Below, one piece after another: positions 35,661 through 47,900 of a stretch of DNA of 64,000 nucleotides; the stretch's first letter is position 1, and the number at the start of each line of letters is the position of its first letter. Made by a program: the position numbers and the translations under genes. The stretch is taken from assembly GCA_965644295.1 (NCBI GenBank), contig CBFFRP010000066.1:310001-374000 (forward strand), read 5' to 3'. The notes under the pieces are model-generated. The model had not been told where the DNA came from. It saw nothing but the letters and a program-made list of their open reading frames with translations, and did no database searches. The stretch comes from Paraphysomonas bandaiensis (taxonomy: Eukaryota; Chrysophyceae).

Positions 35661-36677
35661 ATGAATGATATGGTGGTTGTAGGTGAACATATGGGACAAC
35701 CTGTTGTATTGCCTCAAACGATTCCTAATGCAACCATTAACACTTGTACAATCCTAAACGAAACTATTCGAACACATGCTGGCCTCATGCAGTGGAGTAC
35801 TTGCATAATATGTGGAAATGGCATATATGAGCTCGAAAATAAAGTGATGAAAAAGTCTCACTATGGGCCTGTTTGTAGAGGTTGGATTCTCAGAAGACTT
35901 GAGGACGGGTCACTCGAAAGAACAACTGACGACTATCAGATTGTTGTGAAGAAATATTGCTGCAGAAAGGTTAGAGAAAATAGTTGTCCGGATGATGCAA
36001 TGCAGGAGTTTGCTGCGTTGGAGTTTATTGGCGAACACCCGAATGTGTGTGGATTCATTGGATGCTTCACCGATGGTCACCACTACTATTCCATTATGCC
36101 TTTCTATAATGGAAACGAGTTAATTGCCCTGGTGATGGACAATAGAACTCTTGAAGAAGCCGCTTGTAAGGAGTTATTCTTGCAGCTTTTGAATGGACTG
36201 GAGTATCTTCAGTCTCGTGGAATATTCCATAGAGACCTGTCACTGGAAAATATTGTCTGCACTGAGGACAACCGTATTGTTATTATAGATTATGGAATGG
36301 TTCTTTGTATTCCTCAAAATATAAATACTGGTGGTGCACACCTTATCCCTTCACCAGTACCCAGAGGGAAGAAAAACTACATGGCACCAGAGGTACTAGC
36401 CTATAATGAGCCCTATGACGGGTTCCGCTCGGACATATGGAGTGTAGGAATCATACTGTTCGTTATGCTCACCAAGAAATTTCCTCTGACCAAAGCGTCG
36501 CCTCTGTGCAAATTTTATCGACATATTAGAGATGGTCGACTGGCCCGAATGTGTCAGCACTGGAATATGGGTCTTTCAGCCGACGCTGAGGACCTACTTT
36601 GTCGCTTATTGTCTGCCGATCCTTCGCGGAGGCCGACCATAGCCGAGATAAGAGCACATCCTTGGTTAGCTGGGTAG
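35661..36677 (+). CDS. Serine/threonine protein kinase, single exon
   Basis: 338 residues from the ATG at 35661; the upstream in-frame TTG is not used as a start. The kinase domain starts near residue 70 with an atypical Gly-poor loop. The phosphate-anchoring Lys is in IVVKKYCCRK. The catalytic loop is HRDLSLENIV (Asp and Asn present), followed by IIDYG in place of Asp-Phe-Gly, then YMAPEVL and DIWSVGIILF. All catalytic residues appear present, so it is probably active. HRDLSLEN loops are frequent in stramenopile kinases. The first 65 residues have a CxxC pair (TCIICG) and no recognised domain. The domain ends at the stop codon with no C-terminal extension. Confidence 0.9.
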   Translation: MNDMVVVGEHMGQPVVLPQTIPNATINTCTILNETIRTHAGLMQWSTCIICGNGIYELENKVMKKSHYGPVCRGWILRRLEDGSLERTTDDYQIVVKKYCCRKVRENSCPDDAMQEFAALEFIGEHPNVCGFIGCFTDGHHYYSIMPFYNGNELIALVMDNRTLEEAACKELFLQLLNGLEYLQSRGIFHRDLSLENIVCTEDNRIVIIDYGMVLCIPQNINTGGAHLIPSPVPRGKKNYMAPEVLAYNEPYDGFRSDIWSVGIILFVMLTKKFPLTKASPLCKFYRHIRDGRLARMCQHWNMGLSADAEDLLCRLLSADPSRRPTIAEIRAHPWLAG

Positions 36678-37764
36678 TTGAATGTTCGTTGTTCACATGA
36701 TGAAGTAAACATATAGAATTAGTTTGATATATTCTGAATTTAAAGAGCAGTGTATGCCATTATATACGTTATTAAAAACTTTCGTTGAGTTTTTTGTGAG
36801 AGAAGACTGAGATAATAATTTCCAGATTCTAATATATGTATTAAGCCTGAGTTGAGTTCAAGTGACTATGAAATAAATAGTTAAAGTACTTCTAGCTATC
36901 ACTCGTCAACAACTACTGTGCATATACCCGAAAACTCTTTCCTAATCATTATATTACGCATACATCATACACATGCATGCGTTTGCTGCAATTAACGACA
37001 ACTGTTGAGCATATATAAATTTCACCTAATCTCATAGTTCATTACAGTACCATCTAGTTCTCATTCTACTCTCTTATGTGTATTGTGTATTGCTGCTCTC
37101 TGCTCTCTATTGGCGTTAGAACATCTTTATTTGTTTAGATCGTTAAAGGAAAGTTATGTCGTTAGACACTTATGCATTGTCGTGTAACACACATCAACAA
37201 CATTTCATAGTTATAGCTATATAGCAATTTGACTACGTATTACAGTTTTCTCACATTGTATTTAACGTATTCTACATCTCTATCTTAGAGAAACATACGT
37301 ATATCAACACTTTCTACTACGAAATGAAATTCACCAGCATTAGGCAACTAAACGAAGTAGGGCCAATGCGTAAGTGTAGATCCCGTCAATAAGCCTGGTT
37401 TCAATTAAACTGAATTTTTGTATACGTTTCAGTGGCTACGCCAAAGAAAATCTGAAGTGGAAGTCCCGTAAGGATGATTTTATGCGGAATTGTGGTTCAT
37501 ACAACTGATGTATATAATCAACATGAGATGCTCCCAGGAGCGAACATGACACTCTCTGTACGTAAATTGTAATATATGAATTCTAAACACTATAAGTTTC
37601 CTAGATCATCAGAGAAATGTCTAGGTCACAGATATAAAGCTAGCTGTAGCTGTAGTTGACAGCATCCTGCTAAATAAAGGCCACCAACTATATACATAAC
37701 ACACGCCTTAGAGTCCAAGAGTAGATCAGATTTAATTATAGACCAAGGGAGTTTATAACAACAA
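36678..37764. other. Intergenic, one possible micro-gene
   Basis: 3' flanks of the convergent kinase and eL21 genes. The only coding hint is a possible two-exon 22-residue frame at 37324-37455. Otherwise AT-rich and featureless. Confidence 0.5.
37324..37455 (+). CDS. Possible spliced micro-ORF of 22 residues
   Basis: The ATG at 37324 reads to a strong donor (GTAAGTGT at 37370) and continues after TTTCAG at 37433 to a TGA at 37455. The product ends in TPKKI. A different frame of the second exon is open for 24 codons with sensible residues, so the reading frame is uncertain. It could be a relic or a leader exon of a non-coding transcript. Confidence 0.2.
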
Positions 37765-38396
37765 TTACACAAGGTCAACATATGGTGTGGGCTGGATGGT
37801 CTCGGGCTCATCCTCAACAGTCACAAAGAATGCTTTCTTGGGCTGGGTAGGCTGACGCTTCAAATTCACACGCTCTGCCAAAAAACAAATTAGCACCTTG
37901 TGCATTAAACTCTACTTTAATACCTCCACCCTTTCTAGCGGCGACCTTGGCGGCCTCGTTCTCCCGCTTTCTGCGGATGATTTCCTCACGGCACTTGGAG
38001 GGAGTCACATGAGGAGTGGCAACGTGAATCTGCTTTTCAAGGATTCTGCCATTGACCTTAACAAAAGTATATAAATATCAAGAACAGTAATATAAAACTT
38101 CTATACTAACCTCCTTGTTCACAGTAACACCAATAGCTCTCTTTGTCACGTTGAACACAACACCGGTTCTACCATGATAGTATTTGAATGGCATACCCTT
38201 ATGAACAGACGAGTCGACTTTAATATCCACATAATCACCACGCTATAAATACAATGAATACAGTAAATACAATGAGAAGATATTATATAACCTTGTATGT
38301 GCGGAGGAAGGTGGTGGTGTTAGGACGACCCTTGGTCTTAAAGTCCTTCTTAAATAGATGGCGAGTGCGCCCGCGATAACCAAAACTGTGAGGCAT
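37765..38396 (-). CDS. RPL21: 60S ribosomal protein eL21
   Basis: Minus-strand exons 38396-38292, 38242-38111, 38056-37924 and 37874-37765 give 159 residues, the normal length. The protein starts [15 protein letters not shown], then has [22 protein letters not shown] and [14 protein letters not shown], then [12 protein letters not shown], and ends with [14 protein letters not shown] and an acidic tail. It is the standard eL21 order, a structural protein of the large ribosomal subunit. Introns are 43-54 bp. Two donors are GTTATA and GTTAGT rather than GTAAG. A TATATATAG run lies upstream on the minus strand (about 38512-38523). Confidence 0.95.
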
Positions 38397-38967
38397 ATTA
38401 ACTGTAAAGATAATAAGAAATAATCGTATATAAATAACTTGTTGTAATATACCTTCTCTGACCTACTTTGGATACAAGTATAATGAATAGGATGGAGCTG
38501 AGATGATCTCTCTCTATATATACAGAGGTATGCAGAGATGTTGTTAGGTAGGTATATATATATATGTATTTACTCACATCACCACACACACTTTACTACT
38601 CCACACATCTTCAATCGACAGAAACTGAAAATAGGTAGTGATTGTTGATTTTTGACAGTCATATTTTGATGTCCAGCAATATCTTGAAAAATCCCTCAGT
38701 TCTATATCAAAAAAGGTTGAAAATTAGAGGTTTTATGAGTCTATTACTATTAAACCTTTCGGCTTACAAAATTACCTTATATCTTCAACAGTCATAAACT
38801 GAAAACGAAGGAATTTGAAAAGAAGTTTAATAATTTTTTTATATTTTTGTCTGTAAAACGACTTTAAAATAGTGTTATATATACATACATACATACATAC
38901 ACACATTTATCTCATAGAGTGATAGTATTACGACAGTTAGAGGCATCTTGTCAGTACAAGATTGCCC
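38397..38967. other. Divergent promoter region between eL21 and the giant ARM gene
   Basis: AT-rich. It contains TATATATA runs at 38512-38523 and 38552-38566 and an ATATACATACATAC run at 38877-38900, about 70 bp before the ARM start codon. Two related segments containing ATCTTCAA and AAACTGAAAA occur at 38608-38632 and 38780-38806. These could be shared promoter words. Confidence 0.4.
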
Positions 38968-41900
38968 ATGGCGAAAGTACTTGAAGCTCTTATTGCCAAA
39001 GGCAGACGAGCAAGACGTCCTCGTGAACAAAAAGAGGTTGCTTTTGGTTTAGCAGATATATCTACACATGAAGAGTTACTGGAGCGTATGGTACAGAAAG
39101 GGGGGGTTAAATCCCTTATCCTTCTTCTTACAAAGAGTCAAGATAATGATGCACAAAGATTTTCTGCATTGGCTTTAGCAAATGCTTCCAGTGCTGATTT
39201 TAATCGTACGCGTATAGCTTCTGAAGGCGCCATTCAAGTGCTTATTGATTATATAAAAGAAACTGAAAATGATATAGTTGGACGACAATATTGTGCTATG
39301 GCACTTGGTAATATAGCTGCTGAACCAGAAACACATATGGAGATTGTCAAATCCAACGGGGTGGATGCACTTATAACATTACTTCGAACGGAGGATTCAG
39401 AAGCAGGAAGATACGCCGCCTTTGCGTTGAGTAATCTCGGCGCGAATGCTAATCACCGAGAAACGATTGTAGAAGAAGGGGCAGTTCCCTGCCTAGTGTC
39501 TCTCGCGTGTTGTGAAGAAATCAACGCCCAGCGACAGGCGCTTTCTGCCCTCCGTTCCCTCTGCATTTCTCCAGAGTATAGAGCTGTGGTCGTAAGAGAG
39601 GGTATTCTTGACCCATTAGTGCTTATGAGTCGCACAGAAGACATGGAGATACTCCGCGAAGTAGCTTCAGCTCTAAATTCATTAAGTAGTGTGGAGGAAA
39701 ACAAAATTGAGGTCACAGAGCGGTCTCTCTGCACTGTCATTGGTATGATGCTCTCAGGAGATATGGTAGTTGAGCGACATGCTGTATGTACTGCTGCCAA
39801 TCTGATGGAGATGCCAGAGCTTCACTCCAGACTTCAGGAGGAGCGTGGGATGCCCCCACTTGTGGCATTGTGCTCAAACGAAGACCCAAATAGCCGGGGC
39901 GAGGCTTGTCGATGTGTGGCCAATCTAACAGTAAACCCAGACATGCACCAAATGCTTATCAAGGAGGGGATTTTAAATCCCATGGTAGCATCTTTGGAAG
40001 CAAAGGACCTGAACTGTCAGAGATTTGCTTCCCTTTGTTTGGCCAACCTCGCGACGACAGTTGCAGCGCAGGTGAAGGTGATCCAAGCTGGAGCCGTGAA
40101 ACCATTGATTGCCCTAGCTGTCAACCCCGCCAATCAAATCGAAGCCAGGAGGTATGCTGTCCTCGCATTGGCGAATCTCACGGCTACTACAGCTAACCAC
40201 ATGACTATTATCGAAGATGGTGGTCTGGCTGCGTTTTTTTCTTTGTGTAATAGTCCCGACCTGATGTCTCAGTACTACGTTGGCTGCGCACTAGCGAATC
40301 TCTCCTGCTCTATGGCCAACCACCACATTATCGTCGAACATGGTGGTCTTCAAGCTATAGTCACACTCTGCGCCTCACCTGATCCCGATGTGCATCAGCA
40401 GGCGAGTGCTGCTTTGCGTGGTCTGGCCGTAACAGAATCGAACAAAATGAAGATTGTTCAGGAAGGAGCACTAAATCCCCTCACTCACCTATTGGGCTCG
40501 GATGACGTTGAGATCCTTCGGGAAGTTATCGCATGTCTTTGTAACTTAGCCCTTGGAGACGAAAACAAAATTGAAATCGTGAAGGCTGGTACTATACCGC
40601 CTTTAATCTCCCTCTCTCAGTCGCCGGACATGCAAGTCGCCTCACAGGCGTGTGCTACAATGGCAAACTTGGCAGAGTTCACTGCCAATCAAGATGCCAT
40701 TGCTGCGGAGGGAGCGATCCGCCCAATTATTACAGTCATGAGATCGAAGTACGTGGAAGTACAGCGGGAGGCAGGAAGACTATTAGCTAACTTGTGTGCT
40801 TCGGAGTCTGAGTTCACAACACAGATTCTTGAAGATGGAGGGCACAACCTCCTCATATCTTACCTCCTTTCCCAAGACACGTCATGCCAGCGTGTGGGTG
40901 CTCTTGGAATCGGCAATTTGTGTACACAGCAGAGGTTTAGACGTGATCTAATGGAATGTGGTGTGTTGGAGCCTCTATGTTCACTTGCTCGCTCAGAGGA
41001 CATCGAACTGGAGATTCAGAGGTTTGCAGTACTTGGCATCGCCAATCTCGCCTCGGCAGCAGAAAATCACGAAGCTTTTATCGAGGAAGGCATGCTTCCT
41101 CTCCTTATATCTCTGTCTATGGCTACAGACGGGGAAGTTCGCCAATACGCCGCGTTTGCCCTTGTAAAGATATCTCAGAACGCCGAAGTCAGGAAGACCG
41201 TGACTGAGGAGGGTGGTCTTGAGCCTGTTCTCTACCTGGCCAGAACAGAGGAGCCGGAAATACAACGCGAAGTGTTGCCTGCTCTATGTTCTCTCTCATT
41301 TGCAGAGGCTAATAAAGTGCCTATATGCCGCAATGGTGGCTTGGATCCTATTGTACGGGCTATTCGAGATGGCAGTGTTGAGATCGCTCGCCTGGCGTGC
41401 TGCTCCCTCGCGAATCTTGCTGAGACGGTTGAAAACCTCGACCGTATTGTAGATGCAACTTCTATCCCTCCCCTTGTAGGAGTTTTAACAAGTGAGTCAG
41501 AAGAAGTGAGGCGAGAATCTGCCAGGTGTCTTGGTAATATCGCTGCCAATATTGAATTTGGTGACTTAATTTTACGAGAGGGGGCTTTACCTTATCTGAT
41601 TCCCATGTTGCGATCTGAGAACGTTGAGACGCAGAGAATGGCCGCCTTCTGTATTTGTAACCTGAGCTCCAACACTCGTAACCAGAAGTTCATGCTCGAT
41701 AATGGCTTGTTCGATCCCCTGATTCATGAGACTCGCCTGGCGCTGGATCCCAAGGCGAAGTGCGACCATGAGTGCACCCGCTATTGCCTGCTTGTCCTAG
41801 GCAATTTTGCAGTCAACACCGCAAATCATGAACTCTTACTGACTGAGGCCCTTGACATGCTTGCGGGATTTGCGAAGCATCGCGATATCAAGTGCAGACA

Positions 41901-44900
41901 ACATGCCGTATTTTGCATTGGTAATTTATGTGCCAACCCGAAGAATTTGGAAACGATTGTTACCAGTGGCTGCTTGCGCACGATAATCACTTATGCTTTT
42001 CCATCAACGGATACTTCGGCAAATGTTCAATTTATGGCTGTCGCTGCGCTCCGTGGTTTGGCGGCTCACCCCGTGCTTCGATCTCAGATTGTCCGGGACG
42101 GTGCAATGGAGCCATTAATTTTATCTGCTAAGTCGGATTCTGTGGAAGTTCAGCGAGAGGCTGCTGCTGCGCTGTGTAACCTGGCACTCTCGGAGGAAAA
42201 TAAAGTAAAAATGGCACGTGGAGGGGCATTACCTGCATTGATAAGTCTTGCCATGTCTGGGGACAAGGAACGTGAGGTACATGCAGCAGCTGCATTGGCG
42301 AATATCGCAGAGATGGTAGAGGGAAAGAGTCAAGAACGCATGATAGAGGAGGGTGCAATTAAACCTCTCATGCGACTTGCTGATAGTGAAGATGCCGAGG
42401 TCAGAAGAGAGGCGGCACGCGCGTTTGCACTTTTTGCGTCCAAAAGAGATTCCCACTCAGCTCTCATCCGAGCCCACGCGGCCTCTCGAATGATGCTTTT
42501 TCTCAAAGATACTGACGATGCATGTAGAAGATTTGGTGTACTGGGAATCGGTAACATGGCCGTATCTAGGGAATCTCACCAAGAGTTGTTTGATGTCGGT
42601 GCTGTATCAGCTCTCATGACCTGTGCTAAAGATTCGGACATTCAGGCACGCCGGTGTGCCGCCTTTGCTTTTTCTAACCTCGCAGCCAACCCTGCTAATC
42701 ACACTTCCTGTGACCGACTGGGGGTAGTGAGACAGCTGGTAACCCTTGTCAAGGACACTGATAAAGATGCTCATCTACAAGCCACTACTGCTCTGAGATA
42801 CCTGTTCGAGTCAGGCAGATGCAGGAATCAATTTATTGAATTGAAGGGAATAAAACCACTGTTGCAGCTAGGCAATTCAGAAGATATTGAAGTGAGACGG
42901 GAGTGTGCAGCTGCTCTACGTAATTTGAGTATGAGTGAAGTACCGAAAGTTGAGGTCGTAAAAGAAGGAGGACTCGATGTGTTGATGGACATGCTGCACT
43001 CACCAGATGTCGAAGTGTGCCATCAGAGCACCGGCGTAGTCGCTAATCTCGCCGAGGCCACTGAGAACCAGGGATTGATGGTGGAACATGGTGTGTTACA
43101 GCATATTAAGTTTGTCATGAGGAGCAAGAGCATAGATATTCAACGTGAAGCGTCTCGAGCGATTGCTAATATCTCTGCGGATTACGCGTATGCGCCAGCC
43201 ATTGTCGCTTCTGGAGCATTGCAGAGCATAATATCTGCCTTGTCATCTCCTGACTTTCTTTGCCAGCGATATGCGGCAATGGGATGCGGCAACCTTGCCA
43301 CAAATCAGTCTAACCAAAAGAAGATACTGCAAGAGGGTGCTTTACCAATGCTAATATCATTGTCCAAGTTCGAAAATGGTGACTTGGAGTCACAGCGGTA
43401 TGCTACACTGGCACTAACGAATCTGTCTGCTACCAAAGGTAACCACTCTGTAATGATTGACACGGGCGTGTTAGTTATGATGCGCCAGCTACTAGAGCAC
43501 CAAGACGTTGAGATCAGAAACAGTTCGATTCTCTCAATTGCTAACTTTTCGGCGAACCCGAACAATCACCAGCTAATTCTGAAACAAGGGTGCTTACCAC
43601 TTCTCATTAGTCTACTGAGTAATCCGGATAAGAACGCCCAATTGAGGTCTGTCTCCGCCCTTCGCGGGCTGAGTACTGATGCTGAAATTCGATTGGATAT
43701 TGTGGACGCCAATGCCCTCGAGCCACTGCTAAAACTTGCGAAATCTGATGACGTGGAAGTCCAGTTGGAGACTTTGGCATGTCTTTGTAACCTCTCTCTG
43801 TGTGGATGCATTGGAGATAATCCTCTGTCCTTCCTGGACGCAGTCGATGTGCAGAATCTTGTAGCTTTCTTGTGCTCTGCTGATGCCACGTATCGTCTTT
43901 TTGGAGCTGTAACAATTGGAAACATCATGTCGTCCGTCAAGTTGCAGGCTAATGTTGTGGATGGAGGCGCCCTGGGGCCGTTAGTAACTGTTGCGAGTGC
44001 TGCAGATTTAGAGACTCAGAGGTGCATATCGTACGCACTTTGTAACCTTGCTGCTGATCCTCGTCGTCGTCATGACATTGTTCGAGAAGGGGGGTTGCCA
44101 TCTTTGATTAGCATGGCATGTGCATCGGACCCAGGTGACCAGCGTGCTGCACTGAGCACGATTAGAGGAATCTGTGCCCATGCGGAGAACAGACGTGCGG
44201 TAATGGAGGCGAACATCTCAGAAGCTCTTACACTTGGTACAAGGGCAAGAGATGAGGACGTTAGATGCGAAACTGCATCAACTTTTTGTGCACTATCTAT
44301 CAATGACGAGAACAAAATGGATCTGGCAAATGATGATCAGCTACTTGTAGATCTTCTGGAATTGCTGAAAGAAGATGATGTCAGGGCAGTCCGACAGGCG
44401 ATGGGTTGTTTGGCAAACATGTCTGAGCGGCACGAAACTCACCCACAGCTAACCAAACACCAAGTACACCTCGCTGTGTTGGACCATTTTGAAAACCCAG
44501 ACGTTGCTCTCGTTCGAGAGGCTACCAGGGTGCTCACCAATCTTGCTGCAGTTCACGAAAACCATCCACCATTAGTGGGAGGGGGAGGTATAGATGCCCT
44601 TCGTAGGGGGTGCAGGCGCTCAGATGCGATGACATCCCGTTTCGCCGCGCTTGGGTTAATGAACCTAAGTTCTCTCCCAGATAACCATAAGGATTTGATT
44701 AACAGTAAGTGCTACGAAGAGTTAATTGAGCTAGCATTGGGATCAGAAAAAACATGGGTATCGTTAGATGCATTGGGTAATCAGCTGGAGACGAAGCCCG
44801 ACTCTCCTCGCGATGCTGACGCCTGGGACTTCGTGGAGAAAAATGGATTCGATAAGGATGCAAGGAGGTATTCAGTGTTGGCACTAGGAAATCTTGCCAT

Positions 44901-47900
44901 TTCTCCTCTGTCACATGAATGCCTTTCTCAACCGGACTCGCTGCAGGCACTAAGCGATTGTCTGGATTCTTCTGATGAGGAAACTAGATTTAACGCATCG
45001 TATGCTTTCAACAAGCTGTCGATGAGAGAAGAAAACCACGCCACGCTTGGTGAGTCTGGTGCAATTCCGCGTCTTGTGGATGTCATCGTATCTGGAACAG
45101 TTGAGTCTGTAGGCCAGGCTGTAGCTTCACTGCGACATCTTGCCATGCTCCCAGAAAACAGAGTTCGGATGTTGGACGCTCAGATCTTGGAGCCGTTATC
45201 ACTGGCTGGAAAGAGCGAGGACATTGAAACGCTACGCGAAGTAGCAGCTTGTTGTTGCTCCTTAACTCTAACAGAGAAACTACGAACACCTTTGGTCAGG
45301 AGTTCTCTTTTAGTTCCACTTATGGATCTTTGTCAGAGTGAGGATATCGAGATTGCAAGGCAGGCGTGTGGTGCCATTGCAAACATCGCAGAAACCAAGT
45401 CCACGCACAAGCTCTTGATCAATGTAGGAGCTGCAATGCACTCCATGGTGTTTATCATGCGTTCGAAGCACTTGTCAGTGCACCGAGAGGCTTCTCGTGC
45501 TGTGGCCAACTTACTCTCCTCATCAGTCTGTCACCGCCTGTTTATTGACGATGGTGGATTAACATCTCTCTTCCGACTGTGCAAATCTGTTGATCCTGAG
45601 ACTATGTTAAATTGCTCCATTATATTTCGAAAATTATCTCCTGTGCTATCTAATCACGAACCGATAGTTGGAAAAGGTGGATTGCAGCCATTGCAGCTGT
45701 TGACGAACACGCTGGATGTAATGGTGTGTCGTCATGCCGTTGCTGCTATACGAGATATCGCTTCAAATGAACATTTTAAAGTAGTTGCTGCCGAAGAAGG
45801 ATGCCTCAGAAGGTCCATTGAACTTGCTCGACACGAAGACTTGACTGTTCGCATTCTTGCTGTTGGGACTTTGCGCCACCTCAGTATCAACTCACGTATA
45901 AAAAGGCCAATGGTGATGGAAGGAGCTCTGGGACCGCTGTTTTCATGCCTTGAGGATGTCTCACAAGACATTGATCTCCTCAGACAGTGTGCAGCAACTC
46001 TAGGTAACTTGGCAGAGAACGGGGAAAATCAAGTTTCCTTTATTCGTGATGGTGTTTTACCACGTCTGATTCATTTGTCGAACGTTGAACATCCCGAGGT
46101 ACAAGCCGATGTGTCGAAAACTTTTGCGTCGCTCTCTGCTAACCCTGAGAATCAGACTGGTGTTTTCGGTGCCGCTGAGATCAGGGCGGTGCTTCATTTG
46201 TCTGATAGCGTTGAGGAGTGCTGTTTGAGAGATGCTCTGGTTACACTGGGTAACTTAGCTGTAGTAGCGAAAAACCAACATATCATATCCAAAATGGGTG
46301 GGTTGTCGCACATTGCAGTCGCCCTGACAAGTCAGTACGAAAGTTGTCAACGTATGGCCTGCAGAGCCCTCTATCGTCTTTCTGCCCGATCTGAGACACA
46401 GACAGAAATAGTGTCATCGGGTTCCATTCCACACTTAAATAAACTGTGTGGGTCGCCTTCAGTTCTTGTGCGAAAGTACTGTGCTATGGTTCTCTGCAAT
46501 GTCTCGGTGCATCCGGAAAATCAAGTCTTGCTTGCCCAACTGGGGTCTCTTCCCCCATTAATTACTATGCTTTCTGACGCGGAAGAAGTCGTTGCCCGCC
46601 ATGCAGCGATGGCTCTCACCAACCTCTGTAACGATGGTACGAATCAACTCCTGATCGCGAAACTTGGTGCGATTACGCCGTTGATTAAGCTCGCGAGTTC
46701 CCAGGATTCTGAGAGCAGCCGCTATGCTGGAATGACGCTGGCTAACTTGGCGGCTAACAGGCAAAACCGTGGGCCTATTGTTGCTCTCGGTGGGCTACGT
46801 CCCCTTTTTATTATGGCTAACACCGATAGACTAGAGGTACAGAGAGCTGCATCACTTTCTCTGTTCAATATATCGTGCGCTTCCACTAATCATGTACCAA
46901 TGGTCAAAGGAGACATTGTGTCAGCAATTGCGGTACTCGGTCAGGTGGCTGATTTAGAGTGCAAACGCTATGCTATCATGACTTTGGCGAATCTTGCGGC
47001 CAATGTAGAAACTCGGGCAGCTGCCACCAGATCCGGAGGACTCCAGACAGCGGTACACCTCATCAAAGATGATGATGTGGACTGCAAGCGATATGCATGC
47101 ATTGCTATGTGCAACATGGCCAACTCTCCTATGGTTCAGGAGCAGATTGTTGTACACGGAGCCTTACCTGCTATCCTTGCCCTTGGAGAAGAGGGACAAA
47201 AAAACAACGATGTGGAGTCGAGAAGGCAGGTTTTACTTGCACTGAACAATCTTGCTGCAAATGAAATCAACCATTCGATGATGATCCAAAAGAATGTGAT
47301 GGGAGTCCTTGTGAGTGCGTTTGAGAGTGACGATATGGACAGTAAAGAATACGCTGCGTTTACTATTGCCAATATGTGCTCAAATCCCGATTATATCAAC
47401 CTGATTGGTAAGCAGGGCGGAATTCCTCCACTTATCATGTTATCCGCCTCTCAGAATGTCAACTCCCAATGCCTTGCATTAGCTGCATTACGACGGTTGG
47501 CGGATGCACCTGACAACTGGGCTAGATTAATTCAAGCAGGAGTCTTGGACTCCCTTGCTACCGGAGGTCTGTCCACTGAATTAGATGTACAGAAAGAGGT
47601 GGCGGCCAGTTTGTGTTCCCTTTCGCTGTCTGAACCACATCGCGTGGAGATTGCCTACAAGTGTATTGAAGCTATCGTTCATTTATCCTCTTCACCTAAT
47701 GCCGATGTGGCAAGGCAGGCCGTAGGCTCCCTCGCAAACCTGGCGGAAGATGTGGATTCACATGAGTACATTGCTCGTGCTGGGGGAGGGAGATGTGTGG
47801 TGGCCCTCGAGACTCATGATGCCGTTGATATTCACCGTGAAGCTACCAGGGGCATTGCTAATCTGCTATCTTCGTTCCGTCACCAGGCGACCATTATCGA

